DNA of 64,000 nt. It comes from CAWUKT01 sp963923035. GTDB lineage: Bacteria; Bacteroidota; Bacteroidia; J057; JADKCL01. The notes beneath the pieces were generated by a model that saw only the letters and a program-made list of their open reading frames with translations, did no database searches and had not been told where the DNA came from. The DNA lies in the NCBI GenBank assembly GCA_963923035.1, contig CAWUKT010000007.1, positions 62,001-126,000 of the forward strand. The letters run 5' to 3'. Positions 47,075-55,367 of this stretch are shown in pieces. The first letter of the stretch is position 1. Each line of letters starts with the position of its first letter. Both the position numbers and the translations under genes were made by a program.

Positions 47075-47815
47075 TTAACTGACCTGAATGCCCTTCAGGA
47101 TGCGTTCCCGGTGGGCTTTGCTGACCGGGACTTCCAGGCCACCTACGATCAGATGGGCACCCGAAATTCCCTGGAGATGGTCCATGTTGATGAAATAGCC
47201 GCGGTGGACCCGCTCAAAGCGCCCGTCCAATTTGTCCGCCAATTGGGCGAAGGAACTGCGGATCGTAAAGCGCTCCCCGTCCTGCAGGACCAGGTCCAGG
47301 TAGATATGGGAACTTTCGATGTACAGGATGTCCTTGAGCTCGACCCGGTGGAAGGTCTGCTTCTTCTTGACGAACAGGGCATCCTTGATGAACAGGTTTT
47401 CCTTGTTGAGGGAGCGCCGGCGCTGCTCGGCGAAATTGAACAGGGCCACCTCAATGGAGGTGTAGAGGTCCTCCTTTTGGTACGGCTTGACCAAAAAAGC
47501 AGCGGGGGCCACCTTCTTTGCGGCTTCCAGGGTCGCCTTGTCGGTATTGGAAGTCAGGAAGATGAAGGGAAAATGGTAATCCTCGTTGATGAAATGCGCG
47601 AGGTCGATTCCGGTCTTCCGACCGGAGAGGTTGATGTCGATGATCGCCAGGTCCGGAACGCCTTTTTTGATTTCCGAAACCGCTTCCGAGTACGACAAAC
47701 ATGCCTCGGGAACCTCGTAGCCGAGTTCGACCAGGGTCTCGACGAGGTGATCGGCAATGATGACCTCATCCTCTAAGACCAGGATTTTGACTTTGTAGTT
47801 CGGTTGATCCTTCAT
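47075..47815 (-). CDS. LytTR family response regulator
   Basis: The 246-residue protein has a receiver domain (KILVLEDEVIIADHLVETL) with acidic Glu/Asp near residues 15-16, phospho-acceptor Asp60 (DLAIIDINL), Thr88 and Lys110 (FLVKPYQ). A LytTR DNA-binding domain follows from about residue 145 (VELKDILYIESSHIYLDLVL; RFERVHRGYFINMDHLQGI). ATG 47815 (MKDQPNY) is preferred over 47824. It lies 197 bp upstream of the eight-gene operon on the same strand and is a good candidate regulator. The 7TM kinase at 20.8-22.7 kb is a plausible partner, by inference. Confidence 0.9.
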   Translation of the reverse strand: MKDQPNYKVKILVLEDEVIIADHLVETLVELGYEVPEACLSYSEAVSEIKKGVPDLAIIDINLSGRKTGIDLAHFINEDYHFPFIFLTSNTDKATLEAAKKVAPAAFLVKPYQKEDLYTSIEVALFNFAEQRRRSLNKENLFIKDALFVKKKQTFHRVELKDILYIESSHIYLDLVLQDGERFTIRSSFAQLADKLDGRFERVHRGYFINMDHLQGISGAHLIVGGLEVPVSKAHRERILKGIQVS

Positions 47816-48107
47816 AAAACACACTGAGGCCCAGTGACAATGGCCCCTCCCTTTGATTAACGAGCAGAATAAATACGTGGAGGCAGTCGTAGAGTGGAGA
47901 CAAAAAATAACTACCTGGCACAGCTTTCCCTTCTAAGATGGAGATTTTTCTTGAAGCGCCAAAAAGTAAGCCTCACGGTTGCTCCTGCATTTCCCCAACC
48001 CCATCCCGCCAAAACCCCATCCAAGCCCCACCCGTAAACGGAGAAAATATGGTTTCGAACGGCCAATCTCTTATTTTGGGAATTGGAACCTCAACCCTGG
48101 AGCCCCT

Positions 48108-49502
48108 ATGCGCATTCACCCGTCCATCTCTACCCTCCTTCTGTTGGCCTGGTTCATCGGTAGCCAATCGGCCATCGGCCAGAACTACCGCATGCCCGGC
48201 GAGGACCTTCCTCACGAAGGCACCTGGCTCCAATGGCCCCACAACAACCTCTACGGCCCCTTTTACCAGGGCGACGTCGAGCCCGGCTGGGTCACCCTGA
48301 CGAATGCGCTCCAGACCGGAGAAATGGTCCACATCATTGCCTACGACAATGCCCACCGCTCGCATATCACCAACCTCCTCAACAACGCCTCGGTTCCCCT
48401 CACCAACATCGACTTCTTCGTCTTCCCCACCGATGATGTCTGGGTCCGCGACAATGGCCCCATCTTCGTCTACGACCAAAATGACAACCTCCAAATCCTT
48501 GATTGGGGCTTCAACGGCTGGGGATTTGACACGCCCTATTCCCAGTGCGACGCCATCCCGGCGTCGGTGAGCAACGCGGTGAACATCCCGCGGATCGACC
48601 TGAGTGCCATGGTCCTCGAAGGCGGTGCCATCGAGCATGATGGCCGCGGCACCATGATGGCCACCCGCAGTTCCGTCACCCATTCCAGCCGCAATCCCGG
48701 CCTGACCGAAGCCCAGATCGAGGACTACATGACCACCTACCTCGGCTTCACCAATTTCATCTGGCTGGACGGCGTCTACGGCCAGGACATCACCGACCAC
48801 CACATCGACGGCTTCGTCAAGTTCGCCAACGACAGCACCATCGTGACCATGGACAGCCTCAACCTGGATTATTGGTTGGTGACGGGAAATGAAATCACGA
48901 CCATTTACAACGCCCGCAACGTCAACAACCAGCCGTACACCATCATCAAGATTCCCCTTACCCAGAACGATGTGCAGACCACAACCGGTTTCAATACCGG
49001 CATTCGGGGTTCCTACTGCAATTACTATATCGGCAACGATGCTGTCGTCGTCCCCACTTACAACGATCCCAACGACGCCGTGGCCATGAGCATCATCCAG
49101 AGCCTCTACCCCAACCGCACCGTCGTCGGCATGAATGTCCAGAACCTCTACGAATACGGGGGCATGACCCACTGCGTGACGCAGCAGCAACCCATTGACC
49201 TGAAAACGACCGACGCGCCTTCCCCGCAGGAGGGCCAGGGTTTCCAGTGGCTCCCGAATTACCCGAATCCCGCCGCATCCGAAACGACCCTGCGCTTCGC
49301 CCTCGCGGAATTTGATGAAGTGACCTTGCGGGTGATGGATATCATGGGACAAATGGTGCTGGAAAAAGAATTGGGGCGCTTCCAGGCCGGGCAACACGCG
49401 GTTCCCCTGGACCTCACCGGGCTTCCGTCGGGGGTGCTCTTCTGCCAATTCACCCTCCGCAACGGCGCGCAGCAGGTCCACAAGATTGTGCGGCAACGTT
49501 GA
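48108..49502 (+). CDS. T9SS-secreted agmatine/peptidylarginine deiminase family enzyme
   Basis: The 464-residue protein has a signal peptide (ISTLLLLAWFIGSQSAIGQ) and a guanidino-modifying deiminase domain. Catalytic motifs are VWVRDNGP (Asp115), EGGAIEHDGRG (171-181), DHHIDGF (His232, Asp234) and GGMTHCVTQQQP (nucleophile Cys356). Relatives hydrolyse agmatine or convert arginine side chains to citrulline. The secreted relative PPAD of Porphyromonas gingivalis also carries a T9SS domain and has its catalytic residues in comparable order. The C-terminus here is a type A sorting domain (YPNPAASETTLRFALAE ... LPSGVLFCQFTLRN). The TQQQP motif and GG-rich context are also typical of bacterial agmatine deiminases, so the substrate is open. 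Confidence 0.88.
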   Translation: MRIHPSISTLLLLAWFIGSQSAIGQNYRMPGEDLPHEGTWLQWPHNNLYGPFYQGDVEPGWVTLTNALQTGEMVHIIAYDNAHRSHITNLLNNASVPLTNIDFFVFPTDDVWVRDNGPIFVYDQNDNLQILDWGFNGWGFDTPYSQCDAIPASVSNAVNIPRIDLSAMVLEGGAIEHDGRGTMMATRSSVTHSSRNPGLTEAQIEDYMTTYLGFTNFIWLDGVYGQDITDHHIDGFVKFANDSTIVTMDSLNLDYWLVTGNEITTIYNARNVNNQPYTIIKIPLTQNDVQTTTGFNTGIRGSYCNYYIGNDAVVVPTYNDPNDAVAMSIIQSLYPNRTVVGMNVQNLYEYGGMTHCVTQQQPIDLKTTDAPSPQEGQGFQWLPNYPNPAASETTLRFALAEFDEVTLRVMDIMGQMVLEKELGRFQAGQHAVPLDLTGLPSGVLFCQFTLRNGAQQVHKIVRQR

Positions 49503-49522
49503 GCCCACTTATTTTCCCGTCC

Positions 49523-51187
49523 TCATTTGAATGGATTCAAAACGGCCCGCACCGATTTTTTACCCACCTCCTTTTGCGCACTGTACCCCTTTGGCATTTC
49601 CTGCACCCCCGCTTCCCTCGCGAACGCCTCGTAACGGGACAATAGGGTTTGGAAGATGAGGGGAAACTCCGCCGAAATATCATTCGACTCCGCGGGGTCG
49701 AGCTTCAGGTTGTACATCTGCCACTGGTAATCCCCGAAAGGCGGGTTGTTGCGCAGGATCTTGTAGTCGCCAAGGAAATAGGCCGAACAGGCCGCCGCTT
49801 CCAACCCAACGCCTTCGTCGGGCTGACGGATCGGCTGGGAAGGGTCCTCGATATGCGGGAGCATACTTTTCCCGGCCAGGGGGACATACCCTGCCTTCGC
49901 GGAGGGAGATGCCCCGGCCAGATCGAAGATGGTCGGGGCGAGGTCGGTCATGAAGCAGAATTCGCCGTCGGTCCGCCGGGTCGGAATCCCCGGCCCCGAA
50001 ATCACCAATGGCACCCGGAGCCCGCCTTCACCCGTATAGTACTTAAAGGACGAAAAGGGTGCCGCAATCGCAGTCGCAAACTCCGGCCCGATGAAGCCGT
50101 AGTATTTCCCCCCTTCCACCAATTCCCGCTGAAACTCATTCCGTTTTGCCCAGCCCATGATCCCACTGTAATCGCCGCCGTCGGGCCCATTGTCCGAAGT
50201 CACAATGAACACCGTGTTTTCCGCCCAGCCCTTTTCCTCCAAATAATCCACGTAGCGCCCGACATTTTCATCCATCGCCTCCAACATCCCCGCCATGACG
50301 GCCATGTCCATCGCCGCAACGCGTTGTTCCTCCTCCGAAAGCTCTTCCCACTTTCGAAACTCCTCTCCCACCGGATTCAAAGGCGTATCCGGCGGCACAA
50401 TCCCCATCGTCTTGGCCTTTTCGTAGCGCTCATTCCGCAATTCATCCCAGCCCCTCTGGTAAATGTCTTCGTATTTCCGCACCAATTCGACCGGTGCCTG
50501 GACCGGGGCGTGGACGGCCTGGAAGGCGATGTAAGAGAAGAAAGGCTGGGTGGGATTCGGCGCGTCCTCGTGGAACCGGATCATTTCGTCCACGAAAAAT
50601 GCCGATGAATAGAAGTCCTCGGGCAATTCGGCCGGCTGGCCATCCGCGAACCACTTCGTGGTCGGCTTGAAGGGCAGGTAGCCCTGGTTTGAGTAGTTGT
50701 CGCTGCCCGAGCCCGCCAGGATGAAGGACCGGTCAAAGCCCCGCTGCGGTGGTAAATTGCGGTCTTCATGGCCCAGGTGCCATTTACCGGTCGTATAGGT
50801 CCGGTAACCGCGCTCCTTCAGGCGGGTCGCGATGGTCTGGACACTGTCGGTCAGCACGCCCTCGTAGCCTTCCCGGTCCTGGTACTCCTTGGGGAGCATC
50901 TCGGGCAGATTGGCCACGCCCGCCTGGTGGCTGTTCGCGCCGGTCATCAGCATGGCCCGGGACGGCGCGCAAACCGGGGAAGCGTGCAGGTTCGTGAACA
51001 TGGTGCCCGCCCGCGCCAAACTGTCGATGTGCGGGGTTTGGGCCTCGCCACCGAAGGCACCGAAGTCCATCAGACCGGCATCGTCGACCAGGATCAGGAC
51101 GATATTGGGTGGGGAATCGGATTGGGCAAACAACGAAGTGGAAAGGCCCAACCAAGCCCAGAACAACGCTAAGAGGATACTTTTCAT
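49523..51187 (-). CDS. Secreted sulfatase (type I, formylglycine-dependent)
   Basis: The 554-residue protein has a signal peptide (ILLALFWAWLGLSTSLFAQ). Its sulfatase domain has metal-binding NIVLILVDDAGLMDFG (Asp35, Asp36), the formylglycine motif SPVCAPSRAMLMTG (Cys73), and GKWHLGHE and SDNGPDGGDY further on. It hydrolyses sulfate esters, probably from sulfated polysaccharides or small sulfated aromatics. The Cys needs a formylglycine-generating or anSME maturase encoded elsewhere. It starts 4 bp after the stop of the DJ-1-like lipoprotein gene, so the two are co-transcribed, and it is convergent with the deiminase gene. Confidence 0.92.
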   Translation of the reverse strand: MKSILLALFWAWLGLSTSLFAQSDSPPNIVLILVDDAGLMDFGAFGGEAQTPHIDSLARAGTMFTNLHASPVCAPSRAMLMTGANSHQAGVANLPEMLPKEYQDREGYEGVLTDSVQTIATRLKERGYRTYTTGKWHLGHEDRNLPPQRGFDRSFILAGSGSDNYSNQGYLPFKPTTKWFADGQPAELPEDFYSSAFFVDEMIRFHEDAPNPTQPFFSYIAFQAVHAPVQAPVELVRKYEDIYQRGWDELRNERYEKAKTMGIVPPDTPLNPVGEEFRKWEELSEEEQRVAAMDMAVMAGMLEAMDENVGRYVDYLEEKGWAENTVFIVTSDNGPDGGDYSGIMGWAKRNEFQRELVEGGKYYGFIGPEFATAIAAPFSSFKYYTGEGGLRVPLVISGPGIPTRRTDGEFCFMTDLAPTIFDLAGASPSAKAGYVPLAGKSMLPHIEDPSQPIRQPDEGVGLEAAACSAYFLGDYKILRNNPPFGDYQWQMYNLKLDPAESNDISAEFPLIFQTLLSRYEAFAREAGVQEMPKGYSAQKEVGKKSVRAVLNPFK

Positions 51188-51191
51188 GGTC

Positions 51192-52037
51192 TTATTCGCC
51201 CCGGTTCTTCAATATCTCCATGATCTTCGCCGACGTCTCGTGACCGGAATTCTGGTTTTGCCCCGTCACAAAACGCTCTTCTTCATCCACAACCGTCAGC
51301 GTCTCAAAAAAGTCCCGCTTGCCCGTACTGCACTGGAAATTGGCCCCGGCCTTCTTAAGCTCGGCCTCCGGGTGCAGCGGCGTAAACTCGATGTTGAGCT
51401 GGTCCAATTGTTTTTGGGTCACCCCCGTCATCGTGCGCCCCTTGATCAACGGCTCCCCGGATTTGTCTTTGGCCCGCGTAAAAGCCAGGGCTCCGTGGCA
51501 CACGCTCCCATAGATCAGCTCCGAATTGTAGTAGCCGTCCGAGACTTTTTCCGCCAGCAACTCCGAGCCCATGTCATAGGCCGCCCCCCATCCCCCGGCG
51601 AAAAAGACCACGTCATAGTCCTTGAAATCAACCGATTCCAGTGGAATGGACTTCTTCACCTTTTCCAGAAAAATAGCGTCCTCCTGGAAGCGCTCGTCCT
51701 CGGCCGTCCGGATATACCGCTTGAACGAAGCCGGGTCGATGGGAATTTCGCCGCCCTGAATGCTCGCGACGTGGACCTCCATGCCCGCGTCCAGGAAATC
51801 GTAATAGGGAATCGTCATCTCGGAGGCAAATACCCCCGTCGCGTCCCCGGTCGTTTCCCCCGGCTTGCTCAGGACCCCATGACTGGTCGTGACGATCAGC
51901 GCCCGGCGACCTTGCATAGCGTAAGTTTCGCCCTCATAATCCGGGTGAAGGCCCCGCGACTTCAGTAGCGAAGAACAGCCCGTCATTCCGATGGCCACTG
52001 CCATCAACAAAACAACTGCAACAGTGATTCTCTTCAT
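51192..52037 (-). CDS. DJ-1/PfpI (Hsp31-like) family lipoprotein
   Basis: The 281-residue protein has a lipoprotein signal (VAIGMTGC, Cys21). The DJ-1/Hsp31-type domain has ALIVTTSHGVLSKPGETTG, Glu73 (FASEMTIPYYDFLDAG) and the nucleophile elbow YGSVCHGAL (Cys180, His181). Family members act as glyoxalase III, protein deglycase-like or chaperone enzymes and are usually cytosolic, so lipid anchoring is unusual. It is the first gene of a two-gene unit with the sulfatase. A good -7 box lies 34 bp upstream. Confidence 0.85.
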   Translation of the reverse strand: MKRITVAVVLLMAVAIGMTGCSSLLKSRGLHPDYEGETYAMQGRRALIVTTSHGVLSKPGETTGDATGVFASEMTIPYYDFLDAGMEVHVASIQGGEIPIDPASFKRYIRTAEDERFQEDAIFLEKVKKSIPLESVDFKDYDVVFFAGGWGAAYDMGSELLAEKVSDGYYNSELIYGSVCHGALAFTRAKDKSGEPLIKGRTMTGVTQKQLDQLNIEFTPLHPEAELKKAGANFQCSTGKRDFFETLTVVDEEERFVTGQNQNSGHETSAKIMEILKNRGE

Positions 52038-52070
52038 TTGATTCTGATATTACCTTTCAATGAGATGGTT

Positions 52071-52078
52071 CAAAGGTA
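52071..52078 (-). promoter_or_regulatory. -7 promoter element (TACCTTTG) upstream of the DJ-1/sulfatase unit
   Basis: On the reverse strand TACCTTTG matches the Bacteroidota -7 consensus TAnnTTTG and sits 34 bp before the ATG. No well-placed -33 TTG is seen, so the call is tentative. Confidence 0.45.
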
Positions 52079-52206
52079 GACGAGGGGGAATGCAGGGGAG
52101 GGAAAAATCAAAGTGAAATGACCAAAGTCCAAGGTGAAATGAACCGAGGCAGTGGCTGCGTCTATGTAAATAAGGATGCAGTGAAATGGACAACACGTTT
52201 CGGCAT

Positions 52207-53043
52207 CTACCAGCTCGCCCACGGCAACTCCCCGAGGCAGAAAATCAGCGTGGGATAGGCCGCGACAAAGCTCAGGAAGAAGCCATTCAGTCCCATCAGG
52301 AAGGAAGTGGCGAGGTGAAACAGCGTCGTAAAGGCGAGCAAACTCATCACCCAGGCGCCCTGCCCCATCAACACCAGCGGAAACAGTACTTCAAAAGCAA
52401 TCACGCCCCAGCTCAGGACTTGGGACAATGTTTTACGTCCCGCCAACAGCTTGTACACCCGAATATTTCCGTGGTAAACCGTCCCAAAGATGCCAATGAG
52501 CCCAGTGCCATCGCGCCAGGTCAAGCCGCGGAGCTTGGCGATTCCGGCAATGAGGTAGGACAGGATGAGTTGGAGGGAAAGGAAATAGAGGCCGATACGG
52601 AAAGTCAGGGAATTCACCGGAGAAATGGAGCAGGACAACAAGACCGCCAGGATCAGAATTCGGAGTTGGAAGGAACCGTCCTGACCGGGGCCCGCCCGGT
52701 AGACGACGAGGAGACTGCTCAACAGGGCCGGGGCGATGAGCCATGAAGACAGCACCGACAATGCACCGCAGGCAACCATTCCCAATCCCACCAGGAGGCG
52801 CAGGACAAACAGCAGCTTGAACCGTTGCTCGGTATAGACAATATCCCCCAGGCGTTGCCGCCAGGGCCGCTGAGCGATGGCCGGCATCAGCCGGCCCAAT
52901 TCCCAACTCAGGATACCCGAATTCGCATAGGCCCCAAACCGCACCAGCATCTCGGCGGCCGTGATCGCCATCACCAGCCCCGCACCTATTTGCAAGGCTT
53001 GGACGGCCACCACGAGGTCGATATGGGCCAGGAAGTCGTTCAT
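52207..53043 (-). CDS. HTTM (vitamin K-dependent gamma-carboxylase-like) family membrane protein
   Basis: The 278-residue product from ATG 53043 is an integral membrane protein with about seven hydrophobic helices (VVAVQALQIGAGLVMAITAA; IGLYFLSLQLILSYLIAGIA; VIAFEVLFPLVLM). The region YLIAGIAKLRGLTWRDGTG matches the HTTM helix motif. Bacterial HTTM proteins are mostly of unknown activity. Its start overlaps the preceding gene's stop by 4 bp (ATGA). ATG 53043 was chosen because the longer upstream frame overlaps that gene heavily and is not protein-like. Confidence 0.75.
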   Translation of the reverse strand: MNDFLAHIDLVVAVQALQIGAGLVMAITAAEMLVRFGAYANSGILSWELGRLMPAIAQRPWRQRLGDIVYTEQRFKLLFVLRLLVGLGMVACGALSVLSSWLIAPALLSSLLVVYRAGPGQDGSFQLRILILAVLLSCSISPVNSLTFRIGLYFLSLQLILSYLIAGIAKLRGLTWRDGTGLIGIFGTVYHGNIRVYKLLAGRKTLSQVLSWGVIAFEVLFPLVLMGQGAWVMSLLAFTTLFHLATSFLMGLNGFFLSFVAAYPTLIFCLGELPWASW

Positions 53044-53558
53044 AGGTAATGGAAAGGTGAGACTAGCAAGGTGCCTTCGAAATTGTGGGCCGGTTCCCGG
53101 ACCACAATGGCGAACTGCGTTTGGCCCTGGGCTTCCGCCCGGGGCAAGCGGCGAACGAAATGGAGCAAGTGGAGGTAGGGCGCGGATTGTAAGAGCTGTT
53201 CTTCGCCACCCTCTTCCATCGCATTCATGGCCTGGGCCAATTGCTGGACCCAGTCGAAGACGGCTTTGGCCTGGACCTTGTTGGGATTCCAAACGCCGTG
53301 GGACCACGTACGCGCCTCCGGCTGGTAGGCGGCCAGCCAGGGACCCGGCTCCCCCTCACCACGCTGATCGCGGTACATCACATAGTAATCCGCCACTCCG
53401 GGTTTCGGCGCGAACAGATTCCAGTTCGGCAGCAAGGGCCACAACCACCGCGGCACCCGCAACGTACGCAGGGCGGCATGGCCAAAGGCCCGCACCAGCG
53501 TCAGCAGCAGCCAAAGCCCAAACACAATCGACCAGGTCCAAAGCAATACGGATTCCAT
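53040..53558 (-). CDS. Membrane-anchored partner protein of the HTTM gene
   Basis: The 172-residue protein has an N-terminal membrane helix (LLWTWSIVFGLWLLLTLV). The motif LLPNWNLFAPKPGVADYYVM (residues ~42-61) is seen in small proteins encoded next to HTTM genes. The soluble C-terminal half has no recognised catalytic residues. Translational coupling to the HTTM gene suggests the two form a complex. Function unknown. Confidence 0.7.
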   Translation of the reverse strand: MESVLLWTWSIVFGLWLLLTLVRAFGHAALRTLRVPRWLWPLLPNWNLFAPKPGVADYYVMYRDQRGEGEPGPWLAAYQPEARTWSHGVWNPNKVQAKAVFDWVQQLAQAMNAMEEGGEEQLLQSAPYLHLLHFVRRLPRAEAQGQTQFAIVVREPAHNFEGTLLVSPFHYL

Positions 53559-53682
53559 AGGCGATACGGGATGATCACCCCAAATTAGGCTTCTGGGTAG
53601 CGAGGTGCAAGGAAAAGGAACCGCTTAACCTGGAGCGCCACCATTTCCCTTTTCCCCGACTCCCTTCTGCTTCCCCCACTTC

Positions 53683-54357
53683 CTACGACGCCTTGACCCG
53701 CTTCCGGGCTTTCGGGCGCGTCACGTGGATCCACGCCTCCGCCAGAATCATATTCGTCGTCCAGCCCAACCAAAACGTCGTAATGACCACTTCCTCAATG
53801 GTCAGGGGAGAGAAGTTGATGAAAATGGCCGCGTAAACCCGAATGGTCGCCACGCCAATTCCAAGGGCAAAATTGCGGATCACCCACTCGCGGTGTTCCA
53901 GAAAGCGCTTTTGGCGGGCAGTTTGGTAGGCTTTGAGGGTGAAGAAAATGAACAATCCCGCGAACAGTACCGTTGGGACCGTCTCCTGCAAGCCCGCCGC
54001 CGGCACAATGATGGACATGACGATGCCTCCGATGCCCAAGGCGAGGCTGAGGAGCAAAAAGGCCTTGCCCAGATTGCGGTGGAGCTTGGGTTTGCGCTTT
54101 CGGAAGCTCTTGGAGAATTGCAGGAGGCCAATGACAATGTAAGCGACGCCGCCCAGGCGGTGGAGGAATTCCTGAACGGGAATGCTGGCCAGGATATCCG
54201 TCTGCGCGGGGATATAATCGCCATAAAACGGCTTGAACAGCCATACATGCCAATCGTGGGGTAGCAAATAGCGGAACAAAGCCGCGGGAACAATGATCGA
54301 GGTCAGTACAATGGTCCAGGTCCGGACCACGGGAAGCAGGGAATGTTGATTCTTCAT
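53683..54357 (-). CDS. DUF2306 family membrane protein
   Basis: The 224-residue protein from ATG 54357 has about six membrane helices. It shows the DUF2306 pattern with a conserved His in each half (FLHRLGGVAYIVIGLLQF; KLHRNLGKAFLLLSLALG; FLEHREWVIRNFALGIG). Proteins of this type are predicted multi-helix membrane proteins, possibly haem-binding or redox-related by analogy with cytochrome b561-like folds; this is not established. It appears to be a single-gene unit. Confidence 0.75.
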   Translation of the reverse strand: MKNQHSLLPVVRTWTIVLTSIIVPAALFRYLLPHDWHVWLFKPFYGDYIPAQTDILASIPVQEFLHRLGGVAYIVIGLLQFSKSFRKRKPKLHRNLGKAFLLLSLALGIGGIVMSIIVPAAGLQETVPTVLFAGLFIFFTLKAYQTARQKRFLEHREWVIRNFALGIGVATIRVYAAIFINFSPLTIEEVVITTFWLGWTTNMILAEAWIHVTRPKARKRVKAS

Positions 54358-54551
54358 TTGTTTATAGGTTGGAGCGGCAAAACTCGAACAAATCCCTGCT
54401 CGGCTCAAGACCAATAAGCGACCGGAACCGGACAAATTGCAAGTTCCCTCCGCTGATGGAAGGGGCCAAAAAGGCAGGAAAGGGAATGGAACGAATTCCC
54501 CTCCCGCTTTCACGCCGAAGGAAACCCCTTCCATTCCCATTTCCCTATCCC

Positions 54552-55307
54552 CTACCCTTCAAACTCCAATACCTCGCCATCCTGCGGAACATGGAATTGG
54601 CCGGCGGGAAGGCCCGCCGCATCCGCGGCCGCCCGCAACGATTCGCGGGTGACATGGCAATGGTCCAGCGATTCGATGTGGATCGCTACGAGGGCCGCCT
54701 CGGGAGCCAACTCCGCGACCGCAACCGTCTGCGCCTCGTCCATAAGGATGAGGCCGCCGCCCGGGATCACCGCACCCCCGGAATTCGTCACGATCACATC
54801 GGGGGAATAGGTCGCCAGGGCCGCCCGGACCTGTTCTTCGAGGATGCTGTCCCCGACCAGGTACAGGGTCGGCTCGCCCGGGGCTTGCAAGACGAAGCCC
54901 GAGACATCGCCCAGCATATTGAGGATCTCACCGGTGCCGTGGCGACCGCCTGTCCGGTGGATGGCAATGCCTTCCCACTCCGTGGAGGAGTCGATCACCG
55001 CGCCGTTCGGGAAGCCCAGCTCTTCGATCTTGGCGGCATCGAAGGGCTGAAAGAAGACCGGCAGCTCCTTGTCCAATCCCGCAATGGCGGGCGGGTCCAG
55101 GTGATCGGGATGGGTATGGGTGATCAGCACCATGTCCGTTCCTTCCAACACCGCATCCGCCGACATCGGCAGCGCAACGGTGGGGTTCCGCGGACCACCA
55201 ACAAAGGGATCATAGGCACCTTTTTCCCCCAGCATCGGGTCTACCAAAATGGTTTTGCCGTGGTAGTCCAATTTGAGGGTGGCATTTCGAATCAGTTGAA
55301 TCTTCAT
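54552..55307 (-). CDS. MBL-fold metallo-hydrolase (UlaG-like)
   Basis: The 251-residue product from ATG 55307 has no signal peptide. It opens with MKIQLIRNATLKLDYHGK, typical of UlaG/lactonase-like MBL proteins, then LVDPML, the zinc motif THTHPDHLD and further ligands (GGRHGTGEIL, VGDSILEEQ, HIESLDHCHV). Likely a small-ester or phosphoester hydrolase; substrate unknown. It follows the AraC regulator by 60 bp on the same strand and is probably under its control. Confidence 0.85.
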   Translation of the reverse strand: MKIQLIRNATLKLDYHGKTILVDPMLGEKGAYDPFVGGPRNPTVALPMSADAVLEGTDMVLITHTHPDHLDPPAIAGLDKELPVFFQPFDAAKIEELGFPNGAVIDSSTEWEGIAIHRTGGRHGTGEILNMLGDVSGFVLQAPGEPTLYLVGDSILEEQVRAALATYSPDVIVTNSGGAVIPGGGLILMDEAQTVAVAELAPEAALVAIHIESLDHCHVTRESLRAAADAAGLPAGQFHVPQDGEVLEFEG

Positions 55308-55367
55308 GGGATAATATTGACTTGAACAATTGTGTACGCCACAAAGCTCACGCCTTTCCCCCATTCT

